Source: Armatimonadota bacterium (GTDB taxonomy: Bacteria > Sysuimicrobiota > Sysuimicrobiia > Sysuimicrobiales > Humicultoraceae). From it: 64,000 nucleotides of DNA. The notes beneath the pieces were generated by a model that saw nothing but the letters and a program-made list of their open reading frames with translations, was not told where the DNA came from and did not search any database. Position 1 is the stretch's first letter, and every line of letters begins with the position of its first letter. Positions 40,292 to 47,887 of this stretch are shown piece after piece. The translations under genes and the position numbers were made by a program. The DNA lies in NCBI GenBank assembly GCA_031459855.1, contig JAVKHP010000001.1, positions 850,059 through 914,058 of the forward strand, in the 5' to 3' direction.

Positions 40292-40318
40292 GGGGCGCCC
40301 GCCTGCGGCGGGCGCCCC
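40292..40318 (-). terminator. Intercistronic 12-bp hairpin after the sugar-binding protein gene
   Basis: GGGGCGCCCGCC and its exact complement around the loop TGC, between the binding-protein stop (40335) and the ATPase start (40259). There is no T-run. In such operons a hairpin here usually lets some transcripts stop or protects the binding-protein mRNA, making that protein more abundant than the membrane parts. Confidence 0.65.
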
Positions 40319-40334
40319 TCGCATGCCCCCTACA

Positions 40335-41801
40335 CTACACCTTGCGATCGCGGCTGCCACCGCCGACCAGTCCGGCGCGCCGCCACTTCTCGAAGATCTG
40401 CAGACAGCGACGGTGCGCCTCCTCCACGGCCTGCTTGGCGGTCAGCTGGCCCGTGGCCGCCTTGGCGAACATGTCGGTGATCACGTAGGTGTCGAAGATC
40501 TCGCCCTCGGCGGCATTGGCCGGTCCCGGATGGCCCACGTTGGTGGACCACTTCTCGGCATCCGCCAGCACCTTCAGCTTGTCCGGCGGAATGGAGCCAA
40601 ACGGATCGCGGAACACCTGGCGACGCAGCCACTGGCGTCCGGCGTCGGGCTTCTGCGCCACCGGCACGGTGCGGTCCGCCACCGAGCCCATGAACGACGG
40701 GAAGTTGTAGAGCTTGCTGGCCATGACGGCGTCGCGGTAGTTGTCCAGCAGGTGGAGCAGGAACTCCTTGGCGTGGTCGGGGCTGCGCGAGAACCGCCAG
40801 ATCACCCACACGCCCATGACGTGCTCGCTGGCCCACGCCGCCCTGGGCCCGCGCAACGCCGGCACGAAGAAGATGTCGGGCGCCGTGGGCAGGTTGCGGT
40901 CCTGGGCCGAGCGGTAGGCGGAGATCGAGTTGAGGATGTAGGCCGTCTGGCCGGCCTCCAGGGCCTGGTTGTTGGACGCCGCGTTCCAGCTCAGCACCGC
41001 CGGGGTCATCGCCTCGCGGAAGAGCCGCGTGGCGAACTCGACGGCCTGAATGGTCTCCTCGGAGTTGAGGACGACGTTCTCCTCGGCATCCTGGATCGAG
41101 GCCCCGAACGACCACAGCATGGCCCGGGTGGCCATGTTCGAGTCGATGTCCTGCGACAGGCCGATGCCGATGGGGATCTGGATCTGGGGGAACTTCCTGC
41201 GGATCTCGCGCCCCGCGGTCAGCAGGTCGTCCCAGGTCCGCGGCCCGTTCACCATGCCGATGCCCGCCCACACGCTCTTGAGGTAGTCGCCGGGGTCGGG
41301 CACCCAGTTGTCCGAGAACCCGAAGTACTTGCGGGTGCGGGCGTTGTAGGTGCTCTTCTTCGCCAGCGGGTGGATGGGGCCGTAGCGCCGTTCCGCCTCC
41401 GCCACGACGTCGGAGAGGTCGAGCACCTGCGGCTCGAACGCCGCGGGCGGCGCCAGGAAGAAGAACAGGTCGTGGCCCTGCTGCGCCGCCACCTGCGCGT
41501 TGGCCCGGGGCACGATGTCGGCGAACGAGATGTGGTCGACCGTGACCTGGATGCCCTTGCTCTCGCCCCAGGCCCGCGCGAAGGGGTCGAACCACCGGTC
41601 GAACGCCGGCACGAAGTGGCTCCAGGTCATGATGCGGAGCGTGCGGGGCTGTGCGTGCACGATGTAGGGCCCGGTCAGGCGGGCCGCGCTGCCCAGGCCC
41701 AGCCCGACGGCGCCGGCGGCCGTGAGCTTCAGCAGGTCACGCCGGGTGACCCGGCGCCAGCGACCGTCGTCGATACGGATCCAGCGTGCGTCGTCGCCCA
41801 T
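40335..41801 (-). CDS. Sugar-type ABC transporter binding protein, TAT-exported
   Basis: 488 residues. The twin-arginine signal R20-R21 (VTRRDLLKLTAAGAVGLGLG) is followed by the mature domain beginning RTLRIMTWSHFVPAFDRWFD, a type II (family 1) solute-binding fold. Other family features are NGPRTWDDLLTAGREIRRKF and the hinge WSFGASIQDAEENVVLNSEE. The ligand is probably a sugar, sugar alcohol or glycerol-phosphate derivative by family. ATG 41801 has GGTGGAG upstream. It leads the operon with ATPase and two permeases. Confidence 0.92.
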   Translation of the reverse strand: MGDDARWIRIDDGRWRRVTRRDLLKLTAAGAVGLGLGSAARLTGPYIVHAQPRTLRIMTWSHFVPAFDRWFDPFARAWGESKGIQVTVDHISFADIVPRANAQVAAQQGHDLFFFLAPPAAFEPQVLDLSDVVAEAERRYGPIHPLAKKSTYNARTRKYFGFSDNWVPDPGDYLKSVWAGIGMVNGPRTWDDLLTAGREIRRKFPQIQIPIGIGLSQDIDSNMATRAMLWSFGASIQDAEENVVLNSEETIQAVEFATRLFREAMTPAVLSWNAASNNQALEAGQTAYILNSISAYRSAQDRNLPTAPDIFFVPALRGPRAAWASEHVMGVWVIWRFSRSPDHAKEFLLHLLDNYRDAVMASKLYNFPSFMGSVADRTVPVAQKPDAGRQWLRRQVFRDPFGSIPPDKLKVLADAEKWSTNVGHPGPANAAEGEIFDTYVITDMFAKAATGQLTAKQAVEEAHRRCLQIFEKWRRAGLVGGGSRDRKV

Positions 41802-41864
41802 CTGTCTCCACCCCCGTCGCGGGTCGCTTCCGGTTCCGGCCAAACACCACGCAGTTGCAGGGAG

Positions 41865-41894
41865 AGTATAGGATCCTGGGCATTCCTCTTGCAA
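41865..41894 (-). promoter_or_regulatory. Promoter of the sugar ABC operon
   Basis: On the minus strand TTGCAA (41889-41894), 18-bp spacer, TATACT (41865-41870), about 64 bp before the binding-protein start. Good match to the housekeeping sigma consensus. Confidence 0.6.
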
Positions 41895-42071
41895 CAGTGA
41901 ACACCGCCCCGCGCCCATGGGCGCAGGCCCCGGGGATGCGCCCACGCCGGGGCCGCCGCGTGCCCCTGCGGCTCGCAGACCCGGTGCTGCCGGCGACATC
42001 GACACGCCCACGCCCCCGCGCCCGTGGACCGCAGGGGAACGACAGCCCCCCTGCCGAAATGCCGCAGCGTC

Positions 42072-43016
42072 GTGCGCATCACGCCGATCCCCCTGCCCAC
42101 CCCGTTTCCTGTCGGGGCTGTAAACGCCTACCTGCTGCCCGGGCCGCCGGTCACCCTGGTCGACTGCGGACCCAAGACCCCCGAGGCGCTGGATGCGCTG
42201 CGCCAGGGCCTGGCCGCCGCGGGGATGGGCCTTGAGGCGATCGAGCGCCTGATCCTGACCCACGGCCACCTGGACCACTTCGGGCTGGCCGCCACGGTGG
42301 CCGCCGCGAGCAACGCCCGCATCTACGCCCACCCCGCCGAGGTCCCCAAGCTGACCGCCGACCGCGCGTTCGTCGAGCCCGCCCGCGTCTTCATCAGGGA
42401 AGCCGGGTTCGAGGCCGATGTAGCCGACCGGTGGCTCGAGGTCATGCGCAGTTACCGCCACCACCTCGATCGCGTGACGCCCACAGACCTGGTGGACGAC
42501 GGGGACCGGCTGCCGCTGGGCGATGGCACCCTCGAGGTGCTGCACACGCCAGGCCACGCGCAGGGCCACATCTGCCTGTGGGACGGACACAGCCTGATCG
42601 CCGGTGACCTCCTGCTGGAGGAGGTCAGCCCGAACCCGGTCGTCGAGTTCGACGCCACCGGCCAGCGGCTGCGCACGCTGCCGGCCTACCTGCGGTCGCT
42701 GCGCCGCGTGGCCGCCCTGCGCCCCGCAGTGGCGTACCCGGGCCATGGCTCACCGCTCCAGGCACCGGCGGCCCGCGCCCTGGAGCTCATCCGCCACCAC
42801 CAGGCGCGCAAGGACGCCCTGGCCGCGCTCCTGACCGGGCGGCGGTGGACCGTGCGTGACTTGATCGCCACGTGGTTCCCCACCCTGGACCCCCGCCAGC
42901 TCTACCTGGCCATCTCCGAGGTGACGGGCCACCTTGATCTGCTCGACGCGGAGGGCCGCCTGGTCGTCGAGCGCCGAGACGGCGTCTGCTACTACACGCA
43001 CGCCACGGCGGCCTGA
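42072..43016 (+). CDS. MBL-fold metallo-hydrolase with C-terminal winged-helix region
   Basis: 314 residues. Metal motif THGHLDHFG (HxHxDH) near residue 73, third and fourth His in HTPGHAQGHICLWDG and the final metal His in AYPGHGSPL. Asp of AGDLLLEE bridges the metals. A C-terminal winged-helix-like extension (RRWTVRDLIATWFPTLD, YLAISEVTGHLDLLDAEGRL) is shared with the LACTB2/BLH-like subgroup. Likely a hydrolase of thioesters or other small esters, or a nuclease; not resolvable here. GTG 42072 is chosen since PIPLPTPFPVGAVNAYLL is the usual opening; no strong ribosome site. Confidence 0.9.
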   Translation: MRITPIPLPTPFPVGAVNAYLLPGPPVTLVDCGPKTPEALDALRQGLAAAGMGLEAIERLILTHGHLDHFGLAATVAAASNARIYAHPAEVPKLTADRAFVEPARVFIREAGFEADVADRWLEVMRSYRHHLDRVTPTDLVDDGDRLPLGDGTLEVLHTPGHAQGHICLWDGHSLIAGDLLLEEVSPNPVVEFDATGQRLRTLPAYLRSLRRVAALRPAVAYPGHGSPLQAPAARALELIRHHQARKDALAALLTGRRWTVRDLIATWFPTLDPRQLYLAISEVTGHLDLLDAEGRLVVERRDGVCYYTHATAA

Positions 43017-43056
43017 GCGCAGACACGGGGACGACCCGCGCAACAGCGCCCGCTGC

Positions 43057-43085
43057 TTGATCCCGCTGCGCGCGCGTGCTACGCT
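43057..43085 (+). promoter_or_regulatory. Promoter of the proC T-box transcript
   Basis: TTGATC (43057-43062), 17-bp spacer, TACGCT (43080-43085), about 7 bp upstream of the start of the structured leader. Confidence 0.55.
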
Positions 43086-43091
43086 TCCATG

Positions 43092-43352
43092 CACCGGGTA
43101 CTGGCGATGACGGAGGCCAGTAGCGGCGGGCGCGGCGGAAGCGAGCCGGGGACGGTGTGAGCCCGGCGTCGGTGCCGCCGGCGAACCCACCTCCAGAGCT
43201 GCGGCCGAGATCGTTCTCGCGCAAAGGCCGCCGGGTCGTGCCCGAGATCGCACGCCGAGTGCGCGGGCGTGCTGTCAAGCCGCAGCCGCCCGCGAACCGA
43301 GGTGGTACCGCGGACGCCCCTCCGCCCTTGGCGGAGGGGCGCATGTTGTTTT
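43092..43352 (+). ncRNA. T-box riboswitch (proline) upstream of proC
   Basis: A leader of about 260 nt. The core T-box GGTGGTACCGCGG (43301-43313), which pairs with the uncharged tRNA acceptor end in the antiterminator, is followed at once by an intrinsic terminator. Stem I features are visible: GATGACGGAGGCCAGTAGCG (from 43108) resembles the conserved 5' side, and AGCGAGCCGGGGACGGTGTG (43139 on) the distal AG-bulge/loop. On the 3' side of stem I, GAACCCACC (43183-43191) would place CCC or CCA, both proline codons, in the specifier loop. Uncharged tRNA-Pro would switch on proC, the last step of proline synthesis. Confidence 0.88.
43315..43352 (+). terminator. T-box terminator hairpin
   Basis: CGCCCCTCCGCC and GGCGGAGGGGCG pair around CTT... 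as a 12-bp stem (43315-43341), followed by CATGTTGTTTT. It ends 20 bp before proC and is the attenuator controlled by the T-box. Confidence 0.88.
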
Positions 43353-43371
43353 CGGCAGGACGGTGAGGGTG

Positions 43372-44175
43372 ATGAACGCGACGATCGGGTTCGTGGGCGC
43401 CGGCAACTTCACGGAAGCCCTGATCCGGGGGCTCCGCATGGCCGGCGTGGCGGGCGACCGGCTCCTGGTCACCACGCGCAGCCGGCTGGATCGCCTCGAG
43501 GCCCTGCAGCGCCAGTGGAGCGTCGTGCCCGTGCGGGACAAGGCCGCGCTCTGCCGTGCCGCCTCGGTCCTGATCCTGGCCATGAAGCCCCAGGATCTCC
43601 ACGAGGCCATGCGGGACCTGGCACCGGCCGTGACCACTGGTCACATGCTGATCACCGTGCTCGCCGGCGTCCCGACCGCGGCGGTCGAGCGCTACGTCGA
43701 CGGCGCACCCGTCATCCGAGCCATGCCCAACCTGCCCATGGCGGTCCGCGCGGGCGCCACCGCGATCGCCTGCGGCCGGCACGTCCGCGACGAACACCGG
43801 GCGCAGGCCCGGGCGCTCTTCGACCTCGTGGGCGAGACGGTCGAGGTCAGCGAGGAGTGGATGAACGCCGTGACGGCCGTCTCGGGCAGCGGCCCCGCCT
43901 ACGTCTACCTGCTCCTCGAGGCGCTCATCGAGGCAGCCGTCGCCGTGGGCATCCCGCCCGAGCCCGCCCGCGCCCTGGCCCTGCAGACCGTGCTGGGTGC
44001 CGCCCGGCTCGTGCGCGACACGGGCGCCGATCCGGCCGACCTGCGCCACCGCGTCACCTCCCCCGGCGGAACCACCCGCGCCGCGCTGGCGGTGCTGGAG
44101 GCACGCGGGTTCAAGCCGGCGGTGATCGAGGCGGTCCGGCGGGCGACGGAGCGGGCGCGGGAGCTGGGAGCGTAG
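43372..44175 (+). CDS. proC: Pyrroline-5-carboxylate reductase
   Basis: 267 residues. N-terminal Rossmann motif ATIGFVGAGNFTEALIRGL (3-21), AMKPQDL near 75, MPNLPMAVRAGATAIACG near 120 and the C-terminal dimer signature VTAVSGSGPAYVYLLLEALI (around 165-184) plus RHRVTSPGGTTRAALAVLEA. It reduces 1-pyrroline-5-carboxylate to proline with NAD(P)H. ATG 43372 follows GGTGAGGGTG; a GTG at 43363 is an alternative. Control is by the proline T-box upstream. Confidence 0.96.
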   Translation: MNATIGFVGAGNFTEALIRGLRMAGVAGDRLLVTTRSRLDRLEALQRQWSVVPVRDKAALCRAASVLILAMKPQDLHEAMRDLAPAVTTGHMLITVLAGVPTAAVERYVDGAPVIRAMPNLPMAVRAGATAIACGRHVRDEHRAQARALFDLVGETVEVSEEWMNAVTAVSGSGPAYVYLLLEALIEAAVAVGIPPEPARALALQTVLGAARLVRDTGADPADLRHRVTSPGGTTRAALAVLEARGFKPAVIEAVRRATERARELGA

Positions 44176-44196
44176 CCCCGCGCGGGCTCAGAACCG

Positions 44197-45882
44197 CTAG
44201 CGCGTCATCCACCACTCCTCACTGTTCCAGAACAGCCCCACGAACGCCTGCGGGTTGCTGGGCCGCAGTCCGCGCACCCGATGGTGGACCGAGTTGATGA
44301 GGATGCGGTTAAACATCGGCATCAGGGCGTAGCTGTTGTAGACCATGCGTTGTGCGCGATCCAGCAGCGCACGTCGCCGTTTTGGATCGGGCGTCTCGTT
44401 GAGTTCCTCCAGCACCCGGTCCAACGAGGGAGTCCAGAAGCCAGTGAAATTAAACCCTGTTGGCCGGCGCTCTGAAGGTATCTGGCTCGAGTGCCACCAG
44501 GTGTACAGGTCGGGATCGAGCCCCGTCAGCCCGTTCGCATGCCCGGCCATGTCCCACTGGCGACGATAGAGCACGGCACCGGTCGCCCATGATCCGAAAA
44601 ATCGCGGCGGCGGGTAGTTCTGGATACGCATCTCGATGCCAACCTCGCGGAGGTTCTGCTGCATGACAACCTGCATCGCCTCACGCGTCGGATCGCCGGC
44701 GGTGGTTGAATGGACGAAGCTGAACCGCACCCCCTCCTTGACCCGAATACCATCAGGTCCCAACCGCCACCCCGCACGGTCCAGCAGCTCCCGAGCCCGT
44801 GCGGGATCCACCGGGTACGGCTTGAGGTCCTTAGCAAACCACGGCGTGTTTTGCAGCATGTTGACGGCCTCGGTGGTTGCCCCCCGCAGAATCGTCTTGA
44901 TCATCGTGACGCGGTCGGTGGCAAAGACCACTGCCTGCCGCGCCCTCACGTCTGCAAAGATTGGATGCGGTTGGCTGAGATCCCGTGGGTCGTTCAGATT
45001 GAACAGCCACCGTTCCAGTGTCGCTGGGAAGACGTTGACGAGGCGCACATCGCGCAGCCGCTCCAAATCACCCAACTGCGCCTCGGAGAAGTTGATACCT
45101 ATCTGTACCTCCGCCGTCTGGGCCTGCGCCAGCATCACAGCACGATCCGGCACGACCTTGAACACGATGCGGTCCAAGTACGGCTTCCCCTGCTGCCAGT
45201 ACGCTGGATTGCGCTCGACCGTAATGTGGGAACCAGAAAGCCACTCGACGAACCGGAAGGGCCCGGTGCCGACCGGCCGACGTGCAAACTCCCGCGGCGC
45301 AGTGCGCGTCAGCACGTGCTCGGGGAGCAAGAAACCATGCGCAAGTACGTTTTCGAGGAACGGCACGTACAGGTTCTTGAGACGCACAGTGGCCGTTAGC
45401 CCGTCGGCGGCCACGTCGACGCTAGTGATGCTGTCCCAGCCGCGACGGTAGACAGCGCCACTTCCCGGATCGGTGATCCACCGCCAGGTGAATGCGAAGT
45501 CCCGCAGCGTCACCGGCTGCCCGTCATGCCAGCGCAGGCCGGGACGTAGCTTCAGCGTGTACGTCATTCCATCCAGGGCAATGCCGCCGTTGTCCCGCGT
45601 CGGCACTTCCCGCAGCAGCCGCGGGACGAAGCGATTCTGATCGTCCACGGCGATCAGCGGATCGTTGATGGTCGTCATCACCATCATCGACATCGCGTAC
45701 GGGGTGGCGTGCTGCGGCCATAAGAGCGTGACGGGCTCCTGCCAGATGCCGACCACCAGCGTACCGCCACGGCGCGGGAGCTCGGTGGGCGCGGAGTTAC
45801 CGCGCAAGGGCATCAGGACCACGACCACTGCGCACAGTCCGAGCACAAGCCCACCCAGGGCGGACGACCGCCGACTACGCAT
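44197..45882 (-). CDS. Peptide-type ABC transporter binding protein (family 5)
   Basis: 561 residues. Signal peptide residues 1-31 (LGGLVLGLCAVVVVLMPLRG). The family 5 (Dpp/Opp/Nik) fold begins RRGGTLVVGIWQEPVTLLWP; other hallmarks are YTLKLRPGLRWHDGQPVTLR, PVGTGPFRFVEWLSGSHITV and RARQAVVFATDRVTMIKTIL. ATG 45882 is preceded by AAGGAGG at 9 nt. It is the last gene of an operon with adenine-deaminase-like enzyme and two permeases, separated from the permease by 132 bp. Base composition is noticeably less GC-rich than neighbouring loci. Confidence 0.93.
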   Translation of the reverse strand: MRSRRSSALGGLVLGLCAVVVVLMPLRGNSAPTELPRRGGTLVVGIWQEPVTLLWPQHATPYAMSMMVMTTINDPLIAVDDQNRFVPRLLREVPTRDNGGIALDGMTYTLKLRPGLRWHDGQPVTLRDFAFTWRWITDPGSGAVYRRGWDSITSVDVAADGLTATVRLKNLYVPFLENVLAHGFLLPEHVLTRTAPREFARRPVGTGPFRFVEWLSGSHITVERNPAYWQQGKPYLDRIVFKVVPDRAVMLAQAQTAEVQIGINFSEAQLGDLERLRDVRLVNVFPATLERWLFNLNDPRDLSQPHPIFADVRARQAVVFATDRVTMIKTILRGATTEAVNMLQNTPWFAKDLKPYPVDPARARELLDRAGWRLGPDGIRVKEGVRFSFVHSTTAGDPTREAMQVVMQQNLREVGIEMRIQNYPPPRFFGSWATGAVLYRRQWDMAGHANGLTGLDPDLYTWWHSSQIPSERRPTGFNFTGFWTPSLDRVLEELNETPDPKRRRALLDRAQRMVYNSYALMPMFNRILINSVHHRVRGLRPSNPQAFVGLFWNSEEWWMTR

Positions 45883-46014
45883 CCGCGTGTTCCTCCTTAC
45901 CGAAGACGTTGGCTGGCTTCCATGGAACAACACTCCACACACGGAAAGCCACACCGTTATACACCACGCCACCTGGCCATTGCCCCCCGTGTGCTGCATG
46001 CCGTCGGACCGAAC

Positions 46015-46929
46015 TCATGCGCCGGTTCTCGTCACCCGCGGATCCAGGGCGTCCCGCAGGCCATCGCCGACGAAGTTGGTACCCAGGACGGTGACGAAGA
46101 TCAACAGCCCCGGGGGGATCGCCACATGCGGCGCTTGCAGCAGGTACTTCTGCGCAGCATAGAGCATGTTACCCCACGACGGGTCCGGTGGTTGTACACC
46201 GAGACCCAGGTAGCTGACCGTCGCCTCGGTCAGCAGTGCGTTCCCGACACCCAGCGTCGCGCCCACCACGACGGCGGCCATCGTATTCGGCAGGATGTGC
46301 CGACGGATGAGGAAGGCGTCGGTGGCCCCCAACGCGCGTGCGGCCTGGACGAACTCCCGCTCGCGCAAGGCAAGCACGCTCGCACGGATAACCCGAAACG
46401 ATTCCATCCAGGACAGCCCACCGATCACGAGCACCAGGGTGGGCACGCTGGGACCGAAGAATGCGGCAAGGACGATGAGGAGGAACAGACGCGGCAGGCT
46501 CAGCAACACCTCGCTGGCTCGCATCAACACCGCGTCCACCCATCCCCTGTAGAAACCCGCGGCCGCGCCGAACGTCGTACCGACCGTAATGGCCACCACC
46601 ATGGCGAGCACACCCACGGTGAGCGACACACGCGCACCAACCACTAGGCGAGCCAGCACATCGCGCCCCACCTCGTCGGTACCCAGCGGGTGCGCAGCCC
46701 CAGGTGGCATGAACATCCGGCCGGGCTCCGGTCGATACGCGAGGTCGCGAGGCACGAGCGTGGGCCCCACCGTTGCCATACCAACGACGGCCAGCAGAAT
46801 GCCAAACCCCACCACCGCCAGCCGGTGTCGTGCGAAGCGACGCCCGGCTGCCCACAAAGGCGACATTGGCGGTGATACTCGTCGTGCCACCACTGCTTGC
46901 ACCAGCCTGCGCTCACCCGCGCACGTCAT
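46015..46929 (-). CDS. Peptide-type ABC transporter permease, DppC family
   Basis: 304 residues. AAHPLGTDEVGRDVLARLVV near 75 and the EAA loop EFVQAARALGATDAFLIRRH near 200 define a DppC-type subunit; it ends with NFVGDGLRDALDPRV, the classical DppC tail. ATG 46929 overlaps the upstream permease by 17 bp. Start could also be the Met of SPPMSPLWAAG about 20 residues later. Confidence 0.93.
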   Translation of the reverse strand: MTCAGERRLVQAVVARRVSPPMSPLWAAGRRFARHRLAVVGFGILLAVVGMATVGPTLVPRDLAYRPEPGRMFMPPGAAHPLGTDEVGRDVLARLVVGARVSLTVGVLAMVVAITVGTTFGAAAGFYRGWVDAVLMRASEVLLSLPRLFLLIVLAAFFGPSVPTLVLVIGGLSWMESFRVIRASVLALREREFVQAARALGATDAFLIRRHILPNTMAAVVVGATLGVGNALLTEATVSYLGLGVQPPDPSWGNMLYAAQKYLLQAPHVAIPPGLLIFVTVLGTNFVGDGLRDALDPRVTRTGA

Positions 46930-47887
46930 AGCGGATCGTTGGGTCCAGGAAGGCATAAAGGAGGTCGGCGATCAGGCTGGCCAGTGCCACAAGCCCCGCC
47001 ACACAAACGACAAGCCCCATGAGCACAGGGTAGTCGCCACGAAAAGCATGGTCGACGAACAAGCGCCCCATGCCCGGCCAGGCAAAAACCTGCTCCGTGA
47101 CGAGCGCCCCGGAAAACAGCCGAGGGATGTCCAGGGAGATCAATGCCACAAGAGGCGCACACGCGTTACGAAACGCATGGCGCACGTGCACGGTGCGTGG
47201 TGACAGTCCCTTGGCGCGCGCCGTTCTGATGTAGTCCATCTCAAGTATCTCGATCATCGCCGATCGCAGGTATCGGGTGTAGGTCGTCACAGGAAGGACG
47301 CTGAGGACGAGTGTGGGAAGAATCAAGTGGCGCACCATCGACAGAAACGATCTTCCCGCCGCCAGGTCGTACATGCCGCCCGCGGGGAGCGCGGGCAACC
47401 CCCAGGCGGAAAACTGCACGTTGAAGAACAGAATCAGCAGTATGCCCAACCAAAACGAGGGGGTGGCATAGGCGGCAAACGCTGCACCGGTGAGTAGATA
47501 GTCCGCCCATGAATAGCGCCGCACTGCCGAGTAGATGCCCAGCGGCACCGCTACCGTCAGGCTGAGCGCGAACGCCGACCCCATGAGCAGCAGCGTATTG
47601 GGCAGCCGCTCCAGGATGAGGCTGAACACCGGCTGTTGCACGTACAGCGACGTCCCCCAGTCGCCCGTAGCCATGTCGCGGAGCCAGTAGAGGAACTGCA
47701 TCGGCAGGGGCCGATCCAGGCCGTGGTGCGCCCGTAGTCGCGCCACGTCTTCCGGACGCATGCCGGGATCCTGGACGTACATGGCCAGCGGGTCAGCAAC
47801 GCTCCGAATCAGGTAAAAGGCCAGCGCGGCCACCACCAGCAGAGTGGGGAGGAACTGCAGGGCACGCCCGACCAGGTAGCGCGTCAC
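46913..47887 (-). CDS. Peptide-type ABC transporter permease, DppB family
   Basis: 324 residues. MTRYLVGRALQFLPTLLVVA opening (GTG start), LGLDRPLPMQF-like HHGLDRPLPMQFLYWLRDMA, and the EAA loop DYIRTARAKGLSPRTVHVRH near 230; ends TIRYDVRG. GTG 47887 shares GTGA with the adenine-deaminase-like gene stop, so the enzyme and the permease are coupled. No ATPase in the operon, as in the similar locus at the window start. Confidence 0.93.
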   Translation of the reverse strand: MTRYLVGRALQFLPTLLVVAALAFYLIRSVADPLAMYVQDPGMRPEDVARLRAHHGLDRPLPMQFLYWLRDMATGDWGTSLYVQQPVFSLILERLPNTLLLMGSAFALSLTVAVPLGIYSAVRRYSWADYLLTGAAFAAYATPSFWLGILLILFFNVQFSAWGLPALPAGGMYDLAAGRSFLSMVRHLILPTLVLSVLPVTTYTRYLRSAMIEILEMDYIRTARAKGLSPRTVHVRHAFRNACAPLVALISLDIPRLFSGALVTEQVFAWPGMGRLFVDHAFRGDYPVLMGLVVCVAGLVALASLIADLLYAFLDPTIRYDVRG

